Notes: a model not told the origin generated them from the sequence alone. DNA of 64,000 bases from Amycolatopsis bartoniae (GCF_014191255.1 NZ_JACHWH010000002.1:248001-312000); one strand, 5' to 3'. Shown: positions 1 through 9,210, counted from the first letter of the stretch. Numbers and translations are program-made.

Positions 1-1
1 C

Positions 2-364
2 TTCGACGCCAACCCCGGCTTCGGCATGCCGCGCTACCTCAGCGAACCGGCCGAAATCGGCGGCGAGACGCTACCCGGTGGCACCACGGTCGTGTGCAGC
101 ATGGCGGCGGCCAACCGCGACGAGACCGCGTTCGCCGGCGCCGACGACATGGACCTGGGCCGCAGCCCGAACCCGCACCTGGCGTTCGGCGCGGGCGCGC
201 ACTCGTGCCTCGGCCAGTCGCTGGCCCGCACCGAGCTGCAGACCGTGCTGGAGGTGCTGCTGCGGCGCCTGCCCACCCTGGCGCTCGCCGTGCCGGTGGA
301 CGACCTGCGGCGCGTCGAGGGCCTGGTTGTCGGTGGGCTGCGGGAGCTTCCGGTCCAATGGTGA
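2..364 (+). CDS. Cytochrome P450, C-terminal part (5' end outside window)
   Basis: Only the last 120 residues are inside the window. The heme-ligand loop FGAGAHSCLG is intact and is followed by the L-helix stretch (ARTELQ) and a normal P450 C-terminus ending in LPVQW. By family it is a heme monooxygenase that takes electrons from a ferredoxin. Its stop overlaps the next start, and downstream genes supply a ferredoxin, a reductase and a second P450, so it is probably the first visible gene of a redox operon. The substrate cannot be told from this fragment. Confidence 0.93.
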   Translation, partial: FDANPGFGMPRYLSEPAEIGGETLPGGTTVVCSMAAANRDETAFAGADDMDLGRSPNPHLAFGAGAHSCLGQSLARTELQTVLEVLLRRLPTLALAVPVDDLRRVEGLVVGGLRELPVQW

Positions 365-1023
365 GCATGACCGAGAAGACCACCCGTGCCAGCGCAACCC
401 GCGAAGCGATCCTGATCACCGCGGAGCGCCTGTTCGCCGAGCACGGTGTGTTCGCCGTGTCGAACCGGCAGATCAGCGAGGCGGCGGGCCAGGGCAACAA
501 CGCCGCCGTGGGCTACCACTTCGGCACGAAGGCCGACCTCGTGCGCGCCATCGCGAAGCGTCACGCCGCGGAAACCGAGCGGCTGCGCGTGCCGATGGTG
601 GCCGCGGTGGCGGGTTCGCGGGACGTGCGCGACTGGGTGTCCTGCATGGTGCGCCCGTCCACCCGGCACCTCGAAGAGCTGGGCTCGCCGACGTGGTTCG
701 CCCGCTTCGGCGCGCAGGTGATGACCGATCCCGGGCTGCGCCGGATCATGGTCGAGGAGTCGCTGACCTCGCCGTCGCTGCAGCGGATCGTCGACGGCCT
801 GCACGGCTGCCTGCCCCACCTGCCCGCCGAGGTCCGCGCGGAGCGCGCGGACATGGCCCGGCAGCTGATGGTGCACATGCTCGCCGAGCGGGAGCGCGCT
901 CTCGCCGAGGGCACCCCGACCCCACGGGCCAGCTGGCACGACGCGGCCACCGGAATGGTCGACGCGCTCACCGGCCTGTGGCTGGCTCCCGTCACCAACC
1001 CGGAAGAGGAGAAGGAATCATGA
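358..1023 (+). CDS. TetR/AcrR-family transcriptional regulator
   Basis: 221 aa if begun at the ATG at 358, which overlaps the P450 stop; GTG 361 and ATG 367 are in-frame alternatives and cannot be separated by eye. Residues about 10-60 form the TetR helix-turn-helix (ITAERLFAEHGVFAVSNRQI, then AVGYHFGTKADLV). The rest is an alpha-helical ligand-binding domain. It sits inside the P450/ferredoxin operon with overlapping ends, so it probably autoregulates the operon in response to a P450 substrate or product. The ligand is unknown. Confidence 0.9.
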   Translation: MVSMTEKTTRASATREAILITAERLFAEHGVFAVSNRQISEAAGQGNNAAVGYHFGTKADLVRAIAKRHAAETERLRVPMVAAVAGSRDVRDWVSCMVRPSTRHLEELGSPTWFARFGAQVMTDPGLRRIMVEESLTSPSLQRIVDGLHGCLPHLPAEVRAERADMARQLMVHMLAERERALAEGTPTPRASWHDAATGMVDALTGLWLAPVTNPEEEKES

Positions 1024-1214
1024 AGGTCAGTGTCGACGCGGACAAGTGCTGCGGCGCCGGGTCGTGTGTGCTGCTCGCGCCCGACGTGTTCGACCAGCGC
1101 GAGGAGGACGGCATCGTGGTCCTGCTCGACGCCGAGCCGCCGCAGGAGCTGCACGACGCGGTCCGCGAAGCCGCCGACGTCTGCCCGGCCGCCGTCATCG
1201 CGCTGAGCCAGTGA
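1020..1214 (+). CDS. [3Fe-4S]-type ferredoxin, P450 partner
   Basis: 64 aa. It begins DADKCCGAGSC and ends with a CP motif (VCPAAVI). This gives the three-cysteine C-x5-C-xn-CP pattern of single-cluster ferredoxins that serve actinobacterial P450s. The ATG overlaps the TetR stop (ATGA), and a purine-rich GAGGAGAAGG stretch lies just upstream. It is flanked by its likely reductase and two P450s, so it should carry electrons one at a time from the reductase to the P450 heme in the cytosol. Confidence 0.93.
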   Translation: MKVSVDADKCCGAGSCVLLAPDVFDQREEDGIVVLLDAEPPQELHDAVREAADVCPAAVIALSQ

Positions 1215-2383
1215 GCGCGAGCACCGACGTGCTCGTGGTCGGTGCGGCCGCCGCCGGGCTCGGCACGGTGGAAGCCTTGCGCCGCAAGGGACACGAGGGC
1301 CGGGTGACGGTGGTGGGGGCCGAGGCGCACCTGCCGTACGACCGGCCGCCACTGTCCAAACAGGTCCTGGCGGGCAAGTGGGAACCCGAGCGCGCGCGGC
1401 TGCGCACGCGGGAGGTGCTCGACGGGCTCGGCGCCGAGTTCGTCCTCGGTGACCCGGCCGTCGCGCTCGACGCGACGAACCGGACGGTGCGGACCGCGGC
1501 CGGGCTGAGCCTGTCCGCCGACGCCGTGGTCGTGGCCACCGGCGTCCGCCCGCGCGTGCTGCCGGGACAGGACGGGCTCGCCGGGGTGCACGTGCTGCGC
1601 ACGCTCGACGACTCGCTCGCCCTGCGCGAGGACCTGCTGCGTGCCGAACGGCTGGTCGTGGTCGGCGACGGCGTGCTCGGCGCGGAAATCGCGGCGACGG
1701 CGTGTTCGATGGGGCTGGCCGTCACGATGGCGGGCCCGCAGCCCGCGCCGATGGCGTTGCAGTTCGGGCCGCTCGTGTCCGGTCTGCTCGCTCAGCTGCA
1801 CATCGAGCACGGCGTCGAGCTGCGGCTGGGCACCGGCGTGGCGGGGCTGGCCGGGGAGGGCCGGGTCACCGGCGTCCGGCTCGCCGACGGTGAGGTGCTG
1901 CCCGCCGACGTCGTCGTGGTCGCCATCGGTGCCGACCCGGAGACGGGCTGGCTCGCCGGCAGCGGTCTCCCGGTCGACAACGGGCTGGTGTGCGACGAGC
2001 GTTGCCGTGCGGCGGAAGGGATCTACGCCGTCGGCGACGTCGCGCGGTGGCGGCACGAGGACCTCGGCGCGGTGCTGCGGCTGGAGAACCGGACCAACGC
2101 CACCGAGCAGGCCGGGGTCGTCGCGGCCAACATCCTCGGTGAGGACAAGGCGTACCGCCCGGTGCCGTACTTCTGGACCGACCAGTTCGAGGCCCGCATC
2201 CAGGTGCACGGCCTACCCTCCCCCACCGCTGAAGTGACCATTGTGGACGGTTACGTTACGGGCGGCCGGTTCGTCGCGCGCTACGAGGCGGACGGCCGCG
2301 TCACCGCCGTACTCGGCTGGAACATGCCCAAGCAGGCCCGCCTGCGCCGGGCGGAAATCGCTATCCCTGGAGGAACCCGATGA
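1211..2383 (+). CDS. NAD(P)H:ferredoxin reductase, FAD-dependent (rhodocoxin reductase type)
   Basis: 390 aa from a GTG that overlaps the ferredoxin stop (GTGA). There is an N-terminal FAD dinucleotide fold (VLVVGAAAAG, with Ala in the usual third Gly position), the PYDRPPLSK motif of this family, a second nucleotide-binding fold (VVVGDGVLGAEIA near residue 150), and the FAD-closing motif GIYAVGDVA near residue 272. These features place it with putidaredoxin/rhodocoxin reductases. It most likely passes NAD(P)H electrons to the neighbouring ferredoxin. The upstream 1046 extension is out-of-context sequence inside the ferredoxin gene. Confidence 0.92.
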   Translation: MSASTDVLVVGAAAAGLGTVEALRRKGHEGRVTVVGAEAHLPYDRPPLSKQVLAGKWEPERARLRTREVLDGLGAEFVLGDPAVALDATNRTVRTAAGLSLSADAVVVATGVRPRVLPGQDGLAGVHVLRTLDDSLALREDLLRAERLVVVGDGVLGAEIAATACSMGLAVTMAGPQPAPMALQFGPLVSGLLAQLHIEHGVELRLGTGVAGLAGEGRVTGVRLADGEVLPADVVVVAIGADPETGWLAGSGLPVDNGLVCDERCRAAEGIYAVGDVARWRHEDLGAVLRLENRTNATEQAGVVAANILGEDKAYRPVPYFWTDQFEARIQVHGLPSPTAEVTIVDGYVTGGRFVARYEADGRVTAVLGWNMPKQARLRRAEIAIPGGTR

Positions 2384-3588
2384 CCAGCACCGTGAGCGAG
2401 CTCCCGGTCTTTCCCATGGCCAGGGCGCCGCGCTGCCCGTTCGACCCGCCGCCCGAGGGACGTGAGAAGCAGGAGGAGGCGCCGCTGACGCGGGTCCGCC
2501 TGTGGGACGGCAGCACGCCGTGGCTCGTCACGCGCTACGCCGAGCAGCGCACGCTGCTGGGCGACAAGCGCGTCAGCTCCGACATCAACAACCCCGGCTA
2601 CCCGAGCCCCGCGCCGCGGAACCCGGGCGGCACGGGCATCAGCTTCATCCTCATGGACGACCCCGAGCACGCACGGTTGCGCCGGATGGTCACCGCGCCG
2701 TTCGCGATCAAGCGCGTCGAGGCGATGCGCCCGGCGGTGCAGAAGATCGTCGACGACCTGATCGACGAGCTGCTGGCGGGCCCGAAGCCGGTGGACCTGG
2801 TGGAGGCGTTCGCGCTGCCGGTGCCGTCGCTGGTGATCTGCGAGCTGCTCGGCGTTCCGTACACCGACCACGACTTCTTCCAGCACAACAGCAAGACGAT
2901 CATCAGGCGGGACGCGAAGCCCGAGGAGCGCGAGAAGGCGCACCGCGGGCTGTACGAGTACCTCGACGGGCTCATGGCCGAGAAGCTGGAGAACCCGCGC
3001 GAGGACCTGCTGTCCGGGCTCGGGGAGCGGGTGCGCTCCGGCGAGCTGACGCGCGGTGAGGCGGCGCAGATGGGCGTGCTGCTGCTCATCGCCGGCCACG
3101 AGACCACCGCGAACATGATCGCGCTGGGCACGCTCGCGCTGCTGGAGCACCCCGACCAGCTCGCGCTGCTGCGGGACTCGGACGACCCGAAGCTCGTCGC
3201 GTCGGCGGTCGAGGAGCTGTTGCGGTACCTGAACATCACGCACAACGGCCGGCGCCGCGTTGCGCTGGAGGACATCGAGATCGCGGGCGAGGTGATCCGC
3301 GCCGGAGAGGGCATCATCCTGGCGAACGACCTCGGCAACCGGGACTCGTCGGTGTTCCCGGACCCGGACCGCCTCGACCTGACCCGCGACGCGCGGCGCC
3401 ACGTCGCGTTCGGGTTCGGCGTGCACCAGTGCCTCGGCCAGCCGCTGGCCCGGCTGGAGCTGCAGGTGGTCTACAGCACGCTGTACAAGCGGATCCCGAC
3501 GCTGCGGCTGGCCACGGAGCTGGAGAAGGTCCCGTTCAAGCACGACGGTTCCGTCTACGGGGTGTACGAGCTGCCCGTGACGTGGTGA
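2380..3588 (+). CDS. Cytochrome P450 monooxygenase
   Basis: 402 aa, the normal length for a soluble bacterial P450. The I-helix oxygen-binding motif AGHETTA lies near residue 237, the K-helix ExxR (EELLR) near 279, and the heme loop FGFGVHQCLG has its Cys ligand near 351. The ATG overlaps the reductase stop (ATGA) behind a GGAGG site. Together with the upstream ferredoxin and reductase it makes a complete electron-transfer chain. The GC-rich terminator just after the stop ends the operon. The substrate is unknown; overall it resembles the CYP105/107-like soluble actinobacterial group. Confidence 0.95.
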   Translation: MTSTVSELPVFPMARAPRCPFDPPPEGREKQEEAPLTRVRLWDGSTPWLVTRYAEQRTLLGDKRVSSDINNPGYPSPAPRNPGGTGISFILMDDPEHARLRRMVTAPFAIKRVEAMRPAVQKIVDDLIDELLAGPKPVDLVEAFALPVPSLVICELLGVPYTDHDFFQHNSKTIIRRDAKPEEREKAHRGLYEYLDGLMAEKLENPREDLLSGLGERVRSGELTRGEAAQMGVLLLIAGHETTANMIALGTLALLEHPDQLALLRDSDDPKLVASAVEELLRYLNITHNGRRRVALEDIEIAGEVIRAGEGIILANDLGNRDSSVFPDPDRLDLTRDARRHVAFGFGVHQCLGQPLARLELQVVYSTLYKRIPTLRLATELEKVPFKHDGSVYGVYELPVTW

Positions 3589-3596
3589 CTCCCTGA

Positions 3597-3636
3597 GCGC
3601 CACCGTCCCGCCTCCCGCGGGGCGGCGGCGCTTTTT
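3597..3636 (+). terminator. Rho-independent terminator of the P450 operon
   Basis: The arms 3597-3609 and 3619-3631 pair over 13 positions with one mismatch and one G-T wobble, closing a 9-nt loop. A run of five T follows directly at 3632-3636. It lies 9 bp after the P450 stop. Confidence 0.8.
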
Positions 3637-3722
3637 GCGACGAAAGGACCTTGACGTCTCCCGTTGCCCGGGCCGATCATGAAACGATTCAACCCGGTTC
3701 GACGAGGAATCGAGGCATTCGC

Positions 3723-6140
3723 ATGAGACGTCCCCACCGGTGGCTGACCGCTGCCGTGGTCGCGTTGCTCGGGCCCGCACTGGTGGCCGCGCCGGCGGAC
3801 GCCGCGCCGTCCTGGCAGCGGTACGTCGTGGCGCCGGACAGCCGCGACGTGCAGCCGGTGCGGGTGGTCGAGACCACCGGCGACGTCACGCACCCGCAGG
3901 GCGTGCTGGGCAAGGGCACCGCGGTGCTGCGCCGCGACCCCGCCCCGGCCAAGCCCGCGTGGCCCGCGGGCACGACGGCCACCGCGTCCAGCGCCCACGC
4001 CCCCAACGGCGGCAACGACGGGCAGCCCCGCACCTACGACGCGGCGAACGCGATCGACGGCGACACCGGGACGTTCTGGAACGACGACACCCTCGCCGCC
4101 TACCCGGACACGCTCACGATCACCACCCCGGCGACGAACCTGCCGGGCATCACCATCCAGTCGAACGCCGACGGCGTCCCGCAGGACTTCACCGTCGAGA
4201 CGTGGGACGGCAGCGCCTGGCACACCGCGGCCACCGTCACCGGCAACACGAAGACGCAGCTCGCGGTGCCCTTCGACCGGGCCACGACCACCACACAGGT
4301 GCGGCTCGTGGTGACGAAGGACCAGCCGACGGACAAGGGCGAGTTCACCCGCGTCAACGAGGTCTGGCCCGGCCTGGTCGCCGATCCGCCGGCGCCGTCG
4401 GTGGTCGTGGACTTCGGCAAGGTCGTCGTCGGCTATCCGCGGATCAGCTTCGCGGGCGCCTCGGCCGACAACCCCGGCGTGCGGCTCGCGTTCTCGGAGA
4501 CCCTGCAGTACCTGAGCGACCGCTCGGACTTCACCCGCTCCGACTTCTCCGGCGGCCCCGGCACCGACCAGCACGCCGTCCCGAGTGGACGGTCGGTGTG
4601 GACGGACACCAAGGGCTGCCTGCCCGACGGGAAGGTGTGTGCCGACGGCCTGCACGGCTTCCGGTACGTGCGGATCAGCCTCGACGCGCTGCCCGCGGAC
4701 GCACCGGACGCCCAGCCCTCCGGTGAGGTGCGCATCGACGGGGTTTCGTTGCAGTTCACGGCTTTCCTCGGCACGCCGGACACCTTCACCGGCTGGTTCG
4801 AGTCCTCCGATCCGCAGCTGAACCAGTACTGGTACGGCGCGGCCTACACCAACGAGCTGGTCACCGACACCTTCCGCGGCACCGATGTCGAACCGCGGAA
4901 CGCCGACTCCCCGACACTGGACGGCAAGCTCGTCCTGCACGACGGCGCGAAGCGGGACCGTGACCCGTACGTCGGCGACCTCGGCGTGTCCGGGCGGACG
5001 ACGTACCTGACGCACGACACGTCGGTGGCGGCGAAGAACGTACTGGCCGACCTCGCGGACCACCAGCGCGCGGACGGCTGGATCCCGCCCGCGTCGATCA
5101 ACGACTACACGCTTCCGTTGTTCGACTATCCACTGTGGTGGGTCACGTCGAGCTGGGACTACGTGCTCTACACCGGGGACACGGGTTTCGGCGCGCAGTA
5201 CTACGGGGCCCTGACGAAGACGCTCGACGGCTGGTACCCGACGGTGACGGATTCGCGTGGCCTGCTGTCCCGGCCGAACGGGTACGGCGACTACGCGTTC
5301 CTGCCGCGCGACGGCGAGGTCACGTACTACAACGCACTGTACGTGCAAGCGCTTTCCGACGCGGCACAGCTGGCGAAGGCGCTGGGCCATCCGGCGGACG
5401 CCGACCGGTGGCAGCAACGGGCCGCCGCTGTCTCCACCGCGATCAACACGTACCTGTGGGACCCGGCGGCGGGCGCGTACCTGGACGCGGCGACGGGGCC
5501 GGTGCGCCATGGCCAGGACGGGAACGGCATCGCGGTCGTTGCCGGAGTAGCGGATCAGGCGCGTTCGGAGTCCGCTTTGGACTACCTCGCGTCGAACACC
5601 GCGCTGCCGTACGGGAACTCCTTCATGGACAACGACACGCTCATCGCGGACGGCTCGCAGCGCGTGTACGCGTTCACGGCGTATCCCGAGCTGCAGGCGC
5701 GGTTCCAGACCGGCAAGGCGGACTCGGCGATCGACGAGATCAAGCGGATGTACGGCTGGATGGCCGGCCACGACCCGGGTGTGACGGACTGGGAGGGCAT
5801 CGGCCCGGGCGGCTCGCTGTACGAGGGCGCGTACACGTCCGCGGCGCACGGCTGGTCGACGGGCGTGCTGCCGGCGCTGACGAACGACCTGCTCGGCGTC
5901 ACCCCGGCGACGCCCGGCTTCGCCACCTGGACGGTCGAACCACACCCGGGTTCGGTCACCTGGGCACGCGGCCAGGTGCCGACGCCGCACGGACCGCTGA
6001 CGGTGAGCTGGCGGCAGACCGGCGGGGCGATTTCGCTGACCGTGACGGCCCCACGGGGCACGACCGGCACGGTGACCTTGGGCGGCAAGCGGTTCATGGT
6101 TTCAGGTGGCACGCACTCGTTCACGGTGGTAAATCGGTAG
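3723..6140 (+). CDS. Secreted GH78-like alpha-L-rhamnosidase with discoidin-type domain
   Basis: 805 aa. The ATG at 3723 is preferred because a signal peptide starts there (MRRPHR, hydrophobic core, AxA site near residue 27) and a GAGG site precedes it; a TTG at 3651 would put 24 odd residues in front. Residues about 85-210 resemble an F5/8-type C (discoidin) carbohydrate-binding fold. The central part carries DGAKRDRDPYVGDL near residue 407, matching the conserved acidic motif of GH78 rhamnosidases. An (alpha/alpha)6-type helical region and a C-terminal beta domain follow. It probably removes L-rhamnose from plant or bacterial glycans outside the cell. Substrate assignment is by family only. 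Confidence 0.82.
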   Translation: MRRPHRWLTAAVVALLGPALVAAPADAAPSWQRYVVAPDSRDVQPVRVVETTGDVTHPQGVLGKGTAVLRRDPAPAKPAWPAGTTATASSAHAPNGGNDGQPRTYDAANAIDGDTGTFWNDDTLAAYPDTLTITTPATNLPGITIQSNADGVPQDFTVETWDGSAWHTAATVTGNTKTQLAVPFDRATTTTQVRLVVTKDQPTDKGEFTRVNEVWPGLVADPPAPSVVVDFGKVVVGYPRISFAGASADNPGVRLAFSETLQYLSDRSDFTRSDFSGGPGTDQHAVPSGRSVWTDTKGCLPDGKVCADGLHGFRYVRISLDALPADAPDAQPSGEVRIDGVSLQFTAFLGTPDTFTGWFESSDPQLNQYWYGAAYTNELVTDTFRGTDVEPRNADSPTLDGKLVLHDGAKRDRDPYVGDLGVSGRTTYLTHDTSVAAKNVLADLADHQRADGWIPPASINDYTLPLFDYPLWWVTSSWDYVLYTGDTGFGAQYYGALTKTLDGWYPTVTDSRGLLSRPNGYGDYAFLPRDGEVTYYNALYVQALSDAAQLAKALGHPADADRWQQRAAAVSTAINTYLWDPAAGAYLDAATGPVRHGQDGNGIAVVAGVADQARSESALDYLASNTALPYGNSFMDNDTLIADGSQRVYAFTAYPELQARFQTGKADSAIDEIKRMYGWMAGHDPGVTDWEGIGPGGSLYEGAYTSAAHGWSTGVLPALTNDLLGVTPATPGFATWTVEPHPGSVTWARGQVPTPHGPLTVSWRQTGGAISLTVTAPRGTTGTVTLGGKRFMVSGGTHSFTVVNR

Positions 6141-6146
6141 CGCTGG

Positions 6147-6532
6147 ATGGCAGGGTGGTCTCGTGGAGATCTCCCTGCCGACGTCACGATCGGCCCGGGC
6201 GGCACGCTCTGGGTGACACTGGTCCACAGTGGACAAGTAGCGCGGGTCGGTGAGCCGGTGCGGTTGTTCGACGTGGGCGAAGGACCGATGGTGATCACGA
6301 CCGGGCCGGACGGGTCGTTGTGGTGCACTTCCCGTTCCGACGCGCTCGTGCGGATCACCGACGACGGCGTGACGGAGTTCCCGCTGCCGGACCGGACGGC
6401 CCGCCCACACGCCGTCGCCGCCGACCCGGCGGGCGGCTGCTGGTTCACGGAATGGGGCGCCTGGTGGTGTGCGAAGACGGAACCGTGGCGGTAGCACTGG
6501 AGGTCGGCGAGGTGGTCAAGGTCTCGCGCTAA
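6147..6532 (+). pseudogene. Decayed virginiamycin-B-lyase-like beta-propeller gene
   Basis: The first frame reads like a Vgb/NHL propeller blade (ITTGPDGSLWCTSRSDALVR, ADPAGGCWFTEWG) but stops at 6494. The propeller-like ending (CEDGTVAVALEVGEVVKVS) continues only in another frame, to 6532. The total is under 130 residues against about 290 for Vgb, so several blades are missing. A frameshift plus deletions explain this. It begins 7 bp after the rhamnosidase stop and overlaps the convergent hydrolase end by 4 bp. Confidence 0.7.
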
Positions 6533-7296
6533 GACGCCCCCAGGAACGCCCCGACCGCGGGTTTCAGGCGGCCATCGTAGAGGACCGACAGGTGCCCCCG
6601 CCCGGGGAGGAGCACCAGGCGGGCGTCCGGGATCCCGGCCGCCGTCGCGCGCAGCAGGTCCGGCGGCACCAGCCGGTCCCGGGTGCCGCCCGCGAGGAGG
6701 ACCGGCACGGTGAGCTCGCCCAGCCGGGCGGTCACGTCCCAGCCCCGCACCGCCTCCACCAGCGCCACCTCACCCGGTTCGCGGGGCTTGCGAGAGGACA
6801 CCGCGAACGTCGCCAGTACCAGCAGCCGCAGGGGGCCGTGGGCGATCAGACGGCTCGCGGCCGACGGCGAGAAGCCGCGCCGCACCACGCGCAACAGCTC
6901 CCGCGACGCGTGCGGATCGACCCGGCTCGCGGCGACGGTCACCACCAGGCGCCGCACGGTGCCGGGGTGGTCGAGCGCCAGCTGCAGGGCCGTGATGCCG
7001 CCGCCCGAGGTGCCCCACACGTCGACCGGCTCGCCGAACCGCTCCCGCAGCGCCGTCGCGTACCAGCCGGCCAGCTGCGCGATCGTCATACCCGAGGGCG
7101 GGCGCACCGGGCGGTGGACCAGGTGCACCCGGCGCCGGAAACCGCGGGCGAGCGCCGCCGTCGACAGTGCCGCTGACCGAGGGACGCGCACCGACAGGTC
7201 GGCGCCCCGCCCCAGCCCGGGCACGGTCACCAGCGGCGGCCCCTCCCCCACGGCGAACACCGACAGCCCGTCGTTCAGCCGTTCCCCCAGCCTCAT
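6529..7296 (-). CDS. Alpha/beta-fold hydrolase
   Basis: 255 aa. The ATG at 7296 overlaps the stop of the upstream cyclase gene (ATGA). The nucleophile elbow GTSGGG (Ser), a late acidic residue in GGTRDRLVP and the catalytic His in GRGHLSV make a complete triad. The closest visible resemblance is to small esterase/peroxidase-like hydrolases. As the last gene of the 10-gene sugar-acid operon it could open a lactone or ester that enters the pathway, but nothing in the sequence fixes its substrate. Confidence 0.85.
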   Translation of the reverse strand: MRLGERLNDGLSVFAVGEGPPLVTVPGLGRGADLSVRVPRSAALSTAALARGFRRRVHLVHRPVRPPSGMTIAQLAGWYATALRERFGEPVDVWGTSGGGITALQLALDHPGTVRRLVVTVAASRVDPHASRELLRVVRRGFSPSAASRLIAHGPLRLLVLATFAVSSRKPREPGEVALVEAVRGWDVTARLGELTVPVLLAGGTRDRLVPPDLLRATAAGIPDARLVLLPGRGHLSVLYDGRLKPAVGAFLGAS

Positions 7297-7916
7297 GCGC
7301 CCCAAGCTACCGCCCGCACCGGCGAGCCCGAACCCCCTTCGATGGGCAGTGGGGCCAGCAGCAGCTTCACGAATCCCGACAGCTCGGGCAGCCGCGCGAA
7401 GTTCTCCCCGATCAGGATGTGCTGCCCCAGCAACAGCCGGTGGACGGGGCATTCCACCGACGACACCGGGTCCGGTGACGGCGTGTCCACCGCCACCACC
7501 CGCACGTCCCGCTCCACCAGGGCTCGGGCCAGCGCGAGCGAAACCGATGGCCAGTCCGCGAAGTAGTCCGCGCTCCCCCAGCGGGCAGCCCAGCCGCAGT
7601 CGATCAGCACCCGGTCGCCGGGCTTCAGCGGGCCGTACGCGGCCTCGAACGCGGCCAGCTCCGCCACGGAAGTGCCGTGCAGCACCGCCGCGCGGCCCCA
7701 CAACACGTCCGGCGGCGCCGACGCGATGTCCGCCCCACCCGGCACCCAGTGCACCGGCGCGTCGAGGTGCGTCCCCGTGTGCTCGCCGAGCCCCAGCCGG
7801 AACACGCGCGACGCGTCGCCGCGCGTGTAGCACGACACCAGCTCGTGCTCGAACTCCGGATGTCCCGGCCACACCGGCATGCCCGGCCGCAGCGGATGGG
7901 TCAGGTCGACACTCAC
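7293..7916 (-). CDS. Cyclase-family protein (kynurenine formamidase-like hydrolase)
   Basis: 207 aa from a GTG that overlaps the upstream MFS stop. It opens DLTHPLRPGMPVWPGHP and carries GEHTGTHLDAPVHW, the metal-binding HxGTHxDxPxH signature of the cyclase/KynB superfamily. DTPSPDP and GxNLARL-like stretches (GENFARLPEL) occur near the end. Members hydrolyse amides, lactones or cyclic compounds using Zn or Mn. The operon suggests a sugar-lactone or related substrate rather than formylkynurenine, since no other kynurenine gene is present. The exact role is unknown. Confidence 0.85.
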   Translation of the reverse strand: MSVDLTHPLRPGMPVWPGHPEFEHELVSCYTRGDASRVFRLGLGEHTGTHLDAPVHWVPGGADIASAPPDVLWGRAAVLHGTSVAELAAFEAAYGPLKPGDRVLIDCGWAARWGSADYFADWPSVSLALARALVERDVRVVAVDTPSPDPVSSVECPVHRLLLGQHILIGENFARLPELSGFVKLLLAPLPIEGGSGSPVRAVAWGA

Positions 7917-9190
7917 GCCGGCACCGCCACGCGCGCCCGAGCCGAGTCCCTGATCCGCAGCAACGGCACCAACGCGAGCACCGGACCGGCGACCAGCAGC
8001 ACGAACGTCCAGCCCCAGCCCCAGTGGTCCGCGGCGAAACCGGCCACAGTGGACACGATCGCGCCGCCGAGACCCGTGGTCACCGCGATCATCAGGCCCA
8101 TCGCCGAACCCGCCTGCCCAGGCGCGGAGTCGATCACCAGCGAGTAGATCACCGGGTACGGTGCGTTGCGGAACAGGCCCCACAGCAACAGCAGCACCCA
8201 CGCCTGCCACGCCGAACCGACCGCCAGCAGCGGTACCACCGTCACCACCCAGCCCGCGACGCACACCAGCAGCACGCGCTTGCGTCCGAGGTGGTCGGAC
8301 ACCGTGCCCCACCCGATCTGCCCGATCCAGCCGGTCAGCCCGGACGCGCCCGACGCGAGGATCGCCGTGCCCGTGCTCATCGTCGTGTGGTCGGTCAGGT
8401 ACACCACGAGGAACGTCGACAGTCCCAGCTCGCACCACAGGAAGCCGAAGTTCAGCAGGATCGCGCGCCGCACGTTCGCCACCCGCAGCACGCCCTTCAG
8501 CAGCCGCAACGGGTTCGGCGCCCGCTCACCGCGCTCGACCGACGGCAGCGGCGGCGTCAGGCCGCGCTCGCTGATCCAGTCGTACACCTTCTGCTGGTTG
8601 CGGCGGGTGCCCAGGCGCGCCTGCGCGATCATGATCGGCACGCCGATCAGCGGCAGCACCAGGAACGTGGTCTGCCAGTTCGTCGCCCCCAGCAGCGCGG
8701 CGACGAGCGCGGGCGCGAAGAACTGGCCGAGCGGGAAACCGATGTGGTGTGCCCCGACGGCGAACCCGCGGTTCTCCACCTGCCACCACTCGCCGACGAT
8801 CGCCACGTTCGTCGGCTCGCTGCCGCCGCGGCTGATCCCCATCACGACGCGCATGAGCTGGAACGCGACCCAGCTGGAGGCGAGCACGAACGTGAACACG
8901 CCGCCCACCACCGAAAGCGCCATCGCGGCGATCCACACCCAGCTGCGCCGGTACCCGTTGCCGACGATGTCGGAGAGCCAGCCGAACAGCAGCGCACCGG
9001 CGATGGTGCTCACGAAGAACACCGAGTTGACCGCCCCGGCCTGCGTGTCGTTGAGCCCGAACGCCTCCTTCACCTGCGGCAGCACCGACGGCAGGATGGC
9101 CGCGTCGAGCGAGGTGATGAGGATGGCCAGCGAGGTGACGAGCAGCGTCAGCCACGACACCGGGTGGGCCGAGATCTTCCACCTGGACAT
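7913..9190 (-). CDS. MFS transporter, third carrier of the sugar-acid operon
   Basis: 425 aa with about 12 hydrophobic segments and a long central loop. The MFS loop motif is GWLSDIVGNGYRR after helix 2, with a second copy GTVSDHLGRKR in the C-terminal half. A good AAAGGAG ribosome site stands 7 nt before the ATG. It is separated from the dehydrogenase gene by 20 bp and overlaps the cyclase gene by 4 bp. Its placement next to the cyclase and hydrolase genes suggests it imports their substrate. Specificity cannot be read from the sequence. Confidence 0.88.
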   Translation of the reverse strand: MSRWKISAHPVSWLTLLVTSLAILITSLDAAILPSVLPQVKEAFGLNDTQAGAVNSVFFVSTIAGALLFGWLSDIVGNGYRRSWVWIAAMALSVVGGVFTFVLASSWVAFQLMRVVMGISRGGSEPTNVAIVGEWWQVENRGFAVGAHHIGFPLGQFFAPALVAALLGATNWQTTFLVLPLIGVPIMIAQARLGTRRNQQKVYDWISERGLTPPLPSVERGERAPNPLRLLKGVLRVANVRRAILLNFGFLWCELGLSTFLVVYLTDHTTMSTGTAILASGASGLTGWIGQIGWGTVSDHLGRKRVLLVCVAGWVVTVVPLLAVGSAWQAWVLLLLWGLFRNAPYPVIYSLVIDSAPGQAGSAMGLMIAVTTGLGGAIVSTVAGFAADHWGWGWTFVLLVAGPVLALVPLLRIRDSARARVAVPA

Positions 9191-9210
9191 GAAGGTTCTC
9201 CTTTGAACCT

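Noticed and set aside
3555..5990. 811-aa minus-strand open frame
   Set aside because: It is the antisense shadow of the rhamnosidase gene; Arg/Val/Gly-rich with no domain, while the plus strand has signal peptide and GH78 motifs.
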